A model generated the notes under the pieces. The model had not been told where the DNA came from. It did not search any database and was given only the letters and a program-made list of their open reading frames with translations. The position numbers and the translations under genes are program-made. A DNA stretch of 5,230 nt from an uncultured Collinsella sp. (GTDB lineage Bacteria > Actinomycetota > Coriobacteriia > Coriobacteriales > Coriobacteriaceae), in contig CAJLAN010000134.1 of assembly GCA_905204635.1 (NCBI GenBank), forward strand, positions 1-5,230, given 5' to 3'. Every line of letters starts with the position of its first letter. The first letter of the stretch is position 1. Shown here in pieces: positions 1 through 4,409 of the stretch.

Positions 1-671
1 CTCCTCCACCTGGGCTTGCGGGCCTCGCCCTCGACGAGCCCCTCGAGCCGCGCCTTCTCCTCCGCCGCCCGCCTGACCGCGTCGACGTAGTAGGCGAGCA
101 CGTCGTTGTCGGCCCCCTCCGCGAACCTAATCGACTCGATCCAGGACCAGTGCGCCCGGGTCCAGTTGCCCTTCCTGCGGCCGGTGGGCGTCCTCTCGTC
201 GAAGGCGAGCCCGTGCCTGAGCAGGAACTTGGAGAGCCGCTGCTTCGCGCGCGAGAGGTCGTCCCTCGCGTCCTCGAGCGCCCTGGTCAGGTCGCGGGCG
301 GCCTCGCACTCGTCGTCGGGGACCCACACCTCGACGACGTTGCCGACCGACAGCATGCGGGCGAGGAACTCGGCGTCGTTGCGGTCGTTCTTCCTGCGCC
401 TGTCCGCGCTGGGCTTGATCATCTTCGAGACGGCGCCGACCACGCAGTCGACCCCGAGGCCGGAGAGCCTCTTCTGCAGGTCGAACCCCGTGACCCCGGA
501 TTCGTACACGCACCTGGCCCTGGGGTCCACGGACCGCACCCACTCCGCGACTGCCCCGGCGTCGTAGCCGAAGGTCGCGCAGCGCACCTCCCCGGTCATG
601 ACGTCGAGGGAGACTGCCTTTATCGAGCGGGCGTGGACGTCGAGGCCGACGAAGGTGGTAGTATCGAGCAT
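1..671 (-). CDS. IS110-family transposase, N-terminal part (cut by window edge)
   Basis: This is the DEDD (RuvC-like) recombinase of an IS110-family insertion sequence, which in the known members moves the element using a structured guide RNA made from the element's non-coding end. The frame is open from ATG at 671 to the left edge, giving 223 complete residues; the family is usually about 350-450 aa, so the C-terminal Transposase_20 domain with its catalytic serine lies outside the window. The four expected acidic residues are visible: D11 in GLDVH, E57 in YESG, and D96 and D99 in KNDRNDA. A segment rich in charged residues (about 118-150 and again from 195) fits the coiled-coil linker. The start is supported by GGAAGGGG 5-7 bases upstream. 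Arginine is encoded by AGG in 14 of 28 cases, while pckA next to it uses CGN codons, which suggests an acquired gene. Family assignment is firm; whether the element is intact cannot be seen. Confidence 0.93.
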   Translation of the reverse strand, partial: MLDTTTFVGLDVHARSIKAVSLDVMTGEVRCATFGYDAGAVAEWVRSVDPRARCVYESGVTGFDLQKRLSGLGVDCVVGAVSKMIKPSADRRRKNDRNDAEFLARMLSVGNVVEVWVPDDECEAARDLTRALEDARDDLSRAKQRLSKFLLRHGLAFDERTPTGRRKGNWTRAHWSWIESIRFAEGADNDVLAYYVDAVRRAAEEKARLEGLVEGEARKPRWR

Positions 672-769
672 GGGAGCCCCTTCCATGAATGCGGCGTGGC
701 CGCCGCGGCTGAATTAGACACTCACCATTGTCGGCCTAATCCGCGGTCTTTCATGCAGCAGGGGCTCTC
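672..769 (-). ncRNA. Structured IS110 left-end region, candidate bridge RNA segment
   Basis: The 98 bases just upstream of the transposase start form a nested, branched dyad. Paired segments are 672-680 with 761-769 (one mismatch), CATGAA 684-689 with TTCATG 750-755, CCGCGG 703-708 with CCGCGG 741-746, and ATTAG 713-717 with CTAAT 736-740. An additional perfect hairpin (GCGGC-GTG-GCCGC, 691-703) branches off one side, and an 18-base loop closes the structure at 718-735. Members of the IS110 group are known to encode a bridge RNA from the non-coding end upstream of the transposase, in the same orientation. Position and branching fit, but the full RNA is likely longer, its ends are not visible, and no guide-to-target match could be tested because the element's ends lie outside or are undefined. 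Protein-binding DNA structure or simple translational control are alternatives. Confidence 0.45.
677..684 (-). promoter_or_regulatory. Ribosome binding site of the IS110 transposase
   Basis: Reading the minus strand, GGAAGGGG stands 5 bases before the ATG at 671. It decides the start. Most of it lies in the outer stem of the dyad structure at 672-769, so it could be hidden in a transcript that begins upstream of that structure. Confidence 0.7.
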
Positions 770-799
770 AATGTTTTTATGTCCTGCTCATATCGTCTG

Positions 800-834
800 T
801 GCCGGCACTCTGGGAACGTCCCTAAGTGCCGGCA
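800..834. repeat. Hairpin repeat, TGCCGGCACT arms
   Basis: TGCCGGCACT (800-809) pairs perfectly with AGTGCCGGCA (825-834). Inside it GGGA (812-815) pairs with TCCC (819-822) across a three-base loop, after a 2x2 mismatch. There is no T-tract on either side, so it does not look like a terminator. It resembles a REP-type intergenic palindrome; it could also lie inside the left end of the IS110 element, whose boundary is not visible. Confidence 0.65.
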
Positions 835-837
835 TCC

Positions 838-877
838 GGGGACACTCCTTGAATGTTGTCTGTTCAAGAGTGTCCCC
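838..877. repeat. Hairpin repeat, GGGGACACT arms
   Basis: GGGGACACT (838-846) pairs with AGTGTCCCC (869-877); after a single bulged C at 847, CTTGAA (848-853) pairs with TTCAAG (863-868). The loop is nine bases. The 15 base pairs make it one of the strongest foldbacks in the window. It lacks a T-tract and stands only three bases from the hairpin at 800-834, so the two form one repeat cluster. Confidence 0.7.
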
Positions 878-913
878 AATGACTAGTCGTTTAAAAGCGT
901 CCCCAATGACTAG
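872..913. repeat. Direct repeat of GTCCCCAATGACTAG, two copies
   Basis: The 15-bp unit GTCCCCAATGACTAG occurs at 872-886 and again, identical, at 899-913, a 27-bp period. The first copy begins inside the right arm of the hairpin at 838-877, which ties the direct repeat to the hairpin cluster. Two copies are too few to call it a CRISPR array, and no spacer-like regularity follows. Confidence 0.75.
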
Positions 914-962
914 GCCGCTTGCCTGCGATTTTTGACCGTTGGGCGGGCTTGCCGCCCTTGCC

Positions 963-978
963 GCAAAAACGTTTTTGC
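963..978. promoter_or_regulatory. Perfect 16-bp palindrome upstream of pckA, candidate operator
   Basis: GCAAAAACGTTTTTGC is a perfect palindrome centred on CG, 75 bases before the pckA start. CG-centred palindromes with an AAAACGTTTT core are typical of LacI/GalR-family sites, including the catabolite-control cre sites of Gram-positive bacteria, although the outer TG/CA of the cre consensus is absent here. Control of pckA by carbon source would make sense, but the binding protein is an inference. Confidence 0.45.
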
Positions 979-995
979 ATATCGGGTACAACGGG

Positions 996-1011
996 CTTTA
1001 CGTGAGTAAAG
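996..1011. promoter_or_regulatory. Inverted repeat CTTTAC-GTGA-GTAAAG upstream of pckA
   Basis: Perfect 6-bp arms at 996-1001 and 1006-1011 are separated by four bases, 41 bases before the pckA start. The short spacer suits a dimeric regulator better than an RNA hairpin. It may be an operator over the pckA promoter or transcript start; no regulator can be named from sequence. Confidence 0.35.
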
Positions 1012-1040
1012 TGCGCGTCGCGTCAACGTGTCGCGTTTTT

Positions 1041-1048
1041 AAAGGAGG
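1041..1048 (+). promoter_or_regulatory. Ribosome binding site of pckA
   Basis: AAAGGAGG, a near-complete Shine-Dalgarno sequence, ends four bases before the ATG at 1053. It decides the start against the in-frame TTG at 939, which would add 38 residues without family resemblance and has no such site. Confidence 0.9.
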
Positions 1049-1052
1049 CCCC

Positions 1053-2723
1053 ATGCCTGGTGTTACCCCTGCAGAAGCTCTGTCCAACTTTGGTATTACG
1101 CTCGTTGAAGATCCCGCCGAGAATCAACCCCGTCTGCTGGTGGACCTGCCGGCGGCAGAGCTTGTCGAGCACGCTATTCGTCGCAAAGAGGGCCGTATGG
1201 CTTCTAATGGCGCGCTCGTGATCGAGACGGGGGAGCGCACTGGTCGTTCGCCCAACGATCGTTTTATCGTTGACACCCCCGATGTTCACGACAAGATCGC
1301 CTGGGGTGCGGTCAACCGCCCACTGTCCGTCGAGAGCTATGAGGCCATCAAGGCCGGCATCGTCGACTATCTCAACGAGCGCGACGTGTTCGTCACGCGC
1401 GGCATGGCGGGCGCTGACCGCAACCACACGCGTCGCCTGCTTGTTGCCTGCGAGCGTGCCAGCCAGGCACTCTTCATTAAGCAAATGCTCGCCCGTCCGC
1501 TCGCCCGCGAAATCGCGCGCACCGGCGAGCCCGACTTCTGCGTGCTCGCAGCGCCCGGTTACCAGTGCGATCCTGCCATCAAGGGCCTCAACTCCAGCGC
1601 CGCCGTGGTCATCAACTTCCAGGAGCGCGTGATTCTGGTCGCCGGCACCGGCTACTCCGGCGAGATTAAAAAGTCGATCTTTAGCGTCATGAACTATCTG
1701 CTGCCCGTCGAGGACGACGTGCTGCCCATGCATTGCTCGGCCAGCATGGATCCCGTCACGCACGAGACCGCCGTGTTCTTTGGCCTGTCCGGCACCGGCA
1801 AGACCACGCTTTCGGCCAATCCCACGCGCCTGCTGATCGGCGACGACGAGCACGGTTGGTCCGACATGGGCATCTTCAACATCGAGGGCGGCTGCTACGC
1901 CAAATGCGAGGGCCTGGACGCCTTCCACGAGCCCGAGATCTTCAACGCCGTCCGTTTTGGCGCCATTTGCGAAAACGTGGTGCTCGACGAGAACCGCAAG
2001 CCCAACTACGACGACATCTCGATCACGCACAACACGCGCGTGGCCTATCCCGTGGAGCACATTCCTAACGCGTGGACTAAGGGCATGGGCACCACTCCGA
2101 GTGTCGTGCTGTTCCTGACTTGCGACGCTTTTGGCGTGCTGCCGCCCATCTCGCGCCTGACGGCCGATGCCGCTATGTACCACTTTGTGACGGGCTTTAC
2201 GGCTAAGATTCCCGGCACCGAGGTCGGCGTCACCGAGCCCACGCCCACGTTCTCTTCGCTGTTCGGCGAGCCGTTTATGCCGCTCGACCCCATGGTTTAC
2301 GCCAAGATGCTTGGCGAGCGCATTGCCGACGGCCGCACGCGCGTGTACCTGGTCAACACCGGCTGGATCGGCGGCGGCTACGGCGTGGGTCATCGCATCG
2401 AGCTGGCCTACACGCGCTCGCTGGTCGCGCGCGCCCTCGACGGCACCATTGAGGACAGCGAGTTCGTGCACGACGACATCTTTAACGTCGACATTCCCAC
2501 GACGTGCCACGGCGTGCCCGATGGCATCCTGGTGCCGCGCCAATACTGGCAGAACACCGCGCGCTACGACGAGGCCGCGCACAACCTGGCGGTGATGTTC
2601 GAGGAGAACTTCGAGAAGAAGTACTCGCACCTGCCCGAGTCCGTCAAAGCCGCCGGCCCGCACGCCCAGGTGTCCGCCGAGGCCCGTCATCACGGCCGCG
2701 GCCTGCTGGGACTCCGCCACTAG
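1053..2723 (+). CDS. pckA: Phosphoenolpyruvate carboxykinase (ATP)
   Basis: This cytoplasmic enzyme interconverts oxaloacetate plus ATP with PEP, CO2 and ADP. It is the first committed step of gluconeogenesis, and in many fermenting anaerobes it runs in reverse to fix CO2 towards C4 acids. The 556-aa product carries the hallmarks of the ATP family: TGRSPNDRF at 63-71 with substrate-binding R65, IKKS with K206 and K207, H227 in MHCSAS, the P-loop GLSGTGKTT at 244-252 with K250, the metal-binding LIGDDEHGW with D264 and D265, and R329 in NTRVAYP. These align with the known E. coli active-site residues (R65, K212/K213, H232, K254, D268/D269, R333). Length is slightly above the usual 520-545 aa because of a basic, His/Arg-rich tail of about 17 residues after the conserved AAGP. 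It stands alone, followed 19 bases later by a terminator-like hairpin. Identification is very secure; the direction in vivo is inference. Confidence 0.98.
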   Translation: MPGVTPAEALSNFGITLVEDPAENQPRLLVDLPAAELVEHAIRRKEGRMASNGALVIETGERTGRSPNDRFIVDTPDVHDKIAWGAVNRPLSVESYEAIKAGIVDYLNERDVFVTRGMAGADRNHTRRLLVACERASQALFIKQMLARPLAREIARTGEPDFCVLAAPGYQCDPAIKGLNSSAAVVINFQERVILVAGTGYSGEIKKSIFSVMNYLLPVEDDVLPMHCSASMDPVTHETAVFFGLSGTGKTTLSANPTRLLIGDDEHGWSDMGIFNIEGGCYAKCEGLDAFHEPEIFNAVRFGAICENVVLDENRKPNYDDISITHNTRVAYPVEHIPNAWTKGMGTTPSVVLFLTCDAFGVLPPISRLTADAAMYHFVTGFTAKIPGTEVGVTEPTPTFSSLFGEPFMPLDPMVYAKMLGERIADGRTRVYLVNTGWIGGGYGVGHRIELAYTRSLVARALDGTIEDSEFVHDDIFNVDIPTTCHGVPDGILVPRQYWQNTARYDEAAHNLAVMFEENFEKKYSHLPESVKAAGPHAQVSAEARHHGRGLLGLRH

Positions 2724-2742
2724 CTTCGCCGTGAGTCCATAT

Positions 2743-2779
2743 CCACCACAAAGGGGACAGGCACCTTTGTGGTGGTTTT
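2743..2779 (+). terminator. Hairpin repeat copy 1, probable pckA terminator
   Basis: CCACCACAAAGG (2743-2754) pairs perfectly with CCTTTGTGGTGG (2764-2775) over a nine-base loop, followed by TTTT. A 12-bp stem with a short T-tract 19 bases after the pckA stop fits an intrinsic terminator, though GC content of the stem is modest and the T-tract is short. The same 37-bp sequence recurs inverted at 3697-3733, so it is also a dispersed repeat. Confidence 0.75.
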
Positions 2780-2806
2780 GCTCACGTGGATGACTCGGGT
2801 TACAAT
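2778..2806 (+). promoter_or_regulatory. Sigma-70-type promoter for the B3/4 leader
   Basis: TTGCTC (2778-2783) and TACAAT (2801-2806) are separated by exactly 17 bases. The -10 matches the consensus in five of six positions, the -35 in three. A transcript would start near 2812-2814, giving a leader of about 135 nt before the B3/4 start. The -35 overlaps the T-tract of the preceding hairpin repeat. Confidence 0.55.
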
Positions 2807-2820
2807 ACGCCTGACATATC

Positions 2821-2842
2821 GTCCCCTTCTCCGGATGGGGAC
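2821..2842 (+). other. Small leader hairpin GTCCCC/GGGGAC
   Basis: GTCCCC (2821-2826) pairs with GGGGAC (2837-2842) around a ten-base loop. It would be the first stem of the transcript starting near 2813, about eight bases from its 5' end, where it could protect or act in regulation. No known riboswitch class was recognised. Confidence 0.4.
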
Positions 2843-2849
2843 AGCGTAA

Positions 2850-2910
2850 GCGTTCTTGTGACGGCACCGTAGGACTTTGAAGGTGGTCGTTGTAAGGGCG
2901 CTTTTTGTTT
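2850..2910 (+). terminator. Terminator-like stem inside the B3/4 leader (attenuator or sRNA end)
   Basis: GCGTTCTT (2850-2857) pairs with AAGGGCGC (2894-2901); GTG (2858-2860) with TGT (2891-2893); ACGG (2861-2864) with TCGT (2887-2890); and CACC (2865-2868) with GGTG (2882-2885), leaving one bulged G and a 13-base loop. That is 19 base pairs, six of them G-U, directly followed by TTTTTGTTT (2902-2910). Because G-U pairs work only in one sense, the structure favours a plus-strand RNA. It sits between a promoter and the B3/4 start, so it is either an attenuator for that gene or the 3' end of a small RNA of about 97 nt. The base of the stem is strong but the wobble-rich middle needs a folding check. 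Confidence 0.55.
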
Positions 2911-2936
2911 AGGCGCTCGCGTTGGCGCGAATCGTG

Positions 2937-2943
2937 AAGGGAG
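2937..2943 (+). promoter_or_regulatory. Ribosome binding site deciding the GTG start of the B3/4 gene
   Basis: AAGGGAG lies five bases before the GTG at 2949. It selects that GTG over the in-frame TTG at 2922, which has no Shine-Dalgarno sequence. The ATG at 2945 is in another frame and stops after about 26 codons. Confidence 0.75.
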
Positions 2944-2948
2944 CATGT

Positions 2949-3668
2949 GTGAAGAGCTTTATTGCCGAGGATTCATTTTGGGAGCTGTTTCCGCAGGCAG
3001 CGGTCGGTGTTGTAGTCGTTGAGGGCATGAAACCCGCGGCGCAGATTCCTCAAGAGGACGTGGACGCGATTGCGGCGCTGCTCGATCGCGCCAATATCGA
3101 CGCGGAGCGTCATCTGACCAGCGACACTATCAGCGAGAACGCACCGGTCAAGGCATGGCGCGAGGCGTATCGTCTGTTCAAGACTAAGAAGGGTGCGCGT
3201 TGTTCGATTGAGAACCTGCTTAAGCGCGTGCTCAAGGGCAAGCCGGTCGGTCATATCACGCCGGCGGTGGATATTTACAACACGGTGTCGCTGACCTACG
3301 CGCTGCCCGTGGGAGGCGAGGATCTGCATGCGATCGAGGGAGACCTTCGCCTGAAGGTGACCGACGGTGGCGACGCGTTCTTGCCGCTTGGCGAGGAGGC
3401 GGACGATCCGACGCTGCCCTGCGAGCTGGCCTATATCGATGATGCGGGCGCCGTGTGCCGCTGCTGGAACTGGCGCGACGGCGTTCGAACGGCTCTGTCC
3501 GATGATTCGGCCGATGCGTTCCTGGCGATTGAGTGCGTGAAGCCCGAGCGAATGAAGGACTGCCAGGCCGCGATCGATCGCCTCGCTGAGTTGCTCGAGC
3601 GTTATCTGGGAGCGACGGTTGTCGTTAAGACGCTTGTGACTCGCGACAATCCCTGCGTGGAGCTGTAG
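2949..3668 (+). CDS. Free-standing B3/4-domain protein (PheRS beta-like, COG3382 type)
   Basis: The 239-aa product is a stand-alone version of the B3/4 domain, which in the phenylalanyl-tRNA synthetase beta chain holds the editing site that clears mischarged tRNA. The conserved core is visible: a segment with RCSIENLLKRVLKGK (84-98), then the VDIYNTVSLTYALPVGGEDL run (108-127, near-complete match to the family's VDxYNxVSLxxxLPVGxxD pattern), followed by GDLRLKVTDGGDAFLPLG (131-148). The hydrophobic VVVV strand at 21-24 opens the domain. No signal peptide or membrane segment is seen, so it should be cytoplasmic. No synthetase or RNA-binding fusion is present. Members of this family are widely annotated but their role, for example trans-editing of misacylated tRNA or binding of an amino-acid-like ligand, is not settled. 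It has its own promoter and structured leader, and terminators on both sides. Confidence 0.87.
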   Translation: MKSFIAEDSFWELFPQAAVGVVVVEGMKPAAQIPQEDVDAIAALLDRANIDAERHLTSDTISENAPVKAWREAYRLFKTKKGARCSIENLLKRVLKGKPVGHITPAVDIYNTVSLTYALPVGGEDLHAIEGDLRLKVTDGGDAFLPLGEEADDPTLPCELAYIDDAGAVCRCWNWRDGVRTALSDDSADAFLAIECVKPERMKDCQAAIDRLAELLERYLGATVVVKTLVTRDNPCVEL

Positions 3669-3696
3669 CGAAGTCTGCGGATCAAACTCGACGGTC

Positions 3697-3738
3697 AAAA
3701 CCACCACAATGGTGCCTGTCCCCTTTGTGGTGGTTTTT
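3697..3738 (+). terminator. Hairpin repeat copy 2 (inverted), probable bidirectional terminator
   Basis: AAAACCACCACAA (3697-3709) pairs perfectly with TTGTGGTGGTTTT (3725-3737) over a 15-base loop, with TTTTT on the plus side and AAAA on the other, so it can terminate in both directions. It stands 28 bases after the B3/4 stop. Read on the minus strand, it matches copy 1 (2743-2779) over 37 bases with a single difference, in the right arm. Confidence 0.85.
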
Positions 3739-3787
3739 ATGTTGATGGGTTAACAAATAGGGTGCGCAGGGCTGGCGGCCGATAAGT

Positions 3788-3808
3788 ACGGTTAAGATGT
3801 TTACCCGT
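3788..3808. promoter_or_regulatory. Candidate MarR operator (imperfect palindrome)
   Basis: ACGGTTAA (3788-3795) and TTACCCGT (3801-3808) are inverted copies matching in seven of eight positions, with five bases between. A palindrome of about 20 bp placed 34 bases before a MarR-family gene is the usual layout of autoregulation. It overlaps a weak -10-like TAAGAT (3793-3798), but no matching -35 was found. Confidence 0.4.
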
Positions 3809-3841
3809 TAGCATTATGCAAGCGAAAGGCGGTCGTCTCCC

Positions 3842-4291
3842 ATGCAGCAGAACGACGAGACACGTTTCGAGGACTTTGTCGGACTGATCAGCGGGCTCTA
3901 CAAGGAGATCCAGCGCATTAAGACATCCGAGGGCGCAAGGCTGGGCCTCAAGGGCTCCGACGTTATGTGCCTGTACTATCTTGAGCGCAGCAAGGACGGC
4001 CTGACTGGCGCCGACCTCGCTCGCATGGCAGGCGTGACCCGCGCCGCCGTCTCGCGCACGCTCGCGCATCTGGAGGAGGGCGGCTACGTCGAGGTCGATG
4101 ATTCGGGCGATGCCGCCGTTAAGTATCGTGCTCCGGTGCGCCTGACCGCTCTGGGCGGCGAGAGTATGAGCGAGGCGGACCGCATCATTCGCGAGGTGCT
4201 CGATACCACCGGTAAGGCTATGGGTGTGGAGCAGCGCGAGCAGATGTATGCGTCGCTACGCACGATTCTCAACACCCTGCGCGAGATCTAA
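3842..4291 (+). CDS. MarR-family winged-helix transcriptional regulator
   Basis: The 149-aa product has the length and order of a MarR-family repressor: an N-terminal dimerisation helix (about 8-34), a helix-turn-helix with TGADLARMAGVTRAAVSRTL at 55-74, recognition helix residues continuing through HLEEGGYV, the beta wing (about 84-101, with DDSGDAAVKYR and the RLTALG end), and C-terminal dimerisation helices (107-149). MarR proteins bind palindromic DNA as dimers and usually let go on binding a small phenolic or lipid-like ligand, or on oxidation. The single cysteine C43 is not placed like the sensing cysteine of OhrR. AAAGG at 3825-3829 is a slightly distant ribosome binding site (12 bases). 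The DegV-family gene follows 118 bases downstream in the same direction and is a possible target. Family is firm; ligand and targets are unknown. Confidence 0.92.
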   Translation: MQQNDETRFEDFVGLISGLYKEIQRIKTSEGARLGLKGSDVMCLYYLERSKDGLTGADLARMAGVTRAAVSRTLAHLEEGGYVEVDDSGDAAVKYRAPVRLTALGGESMSEADRIIREVLDTTGKAMGVEQREQMYASLRTILNTLREI

Positions 4292-4397
4292 GGCCGCCAA
4301 GGCATTTGCTTCCAATTAACAACTGCATAGTCCCGTTTGAGCGCGTATGCCGTGCCGGGGCTTGCTGTCAAAATTCCCTGCGCGGGACCTGCGCAAG

Positions 4398-4403
4398 AAA
4401 GGA
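4398..4403 (+). promoter_or_regulatory. Ribosome binding site of the DegV-family gene
   Basis: AAAGGA ends six bases before the ATG at 4410 and fixes that start. No convincing promoter was found in 4292-4409, which leaves open whether the gene is read through from the MarR gene. Confidence 0.8.
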
Positions 4404-4409
4404 TTCGCT

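Larger units (their letters stand above)
672..1052. other. Gene-free stretch between IS110 transposase and pckA
   Basis: No protein gene is supported in these 381 bases. It holds the dyad structure upstream of the transposase, the hairpin and direct-repeat cluster (800-913), a small GGGCGG/CCGCCC hairpin (941-957), two palindromes (963-978, 996-1011) and the pckA ribosome binding site. The boundary of the insertion sequence must lie within it, but IS110 elements lack terminal inverted repeats and I could not place it. No convincing sigma-70 promoter for pckA was found; TACAAC at 987-992 is the best -10-like string but lacks a good -35. Confidence 0.7.

Noticed and set aside
872..913. CRISPR-like array
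   Set aside because: Only two repeat units, a spacer of 12 bases and no cas gene in the window.
150..935. Plus-strand open frame of 261 codons opposite the transposase
   Set aside because: It is the antisense shadow of the IS110 frame, which carries the DEDD motifs; Pro/Gly/Arg-rich translation without recognisable domains.
939..1052. Extended pckA start at TTG 939
   Set aside because: No ribosome binding site there, while AAAGGAGG stands before ATG 1053; the added residues do not resemble the family and would cover both palindromes.
1023..2867. 614-codon open frame on the minus strand across pckA
   Set aside because: It lies antisense to a gene with all PEP carboxykinase motifs; its translation is low-complexity and rich in His, Arg, Val and Gly, the usual result of reading a GC-rich gene in the opposite sense.
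2869..2900. T-box-like AAGGTGGTCG in the B3/4 leader
   Set aside because: The ACCGCG half of the T-box consensus is missing and the element lies on the 3' side of the terminator stem rather than before it; no specifier loop was seen.
2813..2910. SRP (4.5S) RNA or a known riboswitch
   Set aside because: The length would fit a small RNA, but the conserved SRP tip and the conserved cores of riboswitches I know are not present.
2922..2948. TTG start nine codons upstream for the B3/4 gene
   Set aside because: GTG at 2949 has AAGGGAG at proper spacing; the TTG has none.
2973..3707. 244-codon minus-strand frame across the B3/4 gene
   Set aside because: Antisense shadow; the plus-strand product has the B3/4 core motif.
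4375..4394. Short CCTGCGC direct repeat and TCCC/GGGA foldback before the DegV gene
   Set aside because: Too short to be distinguished from chance in GC-rich DNA.
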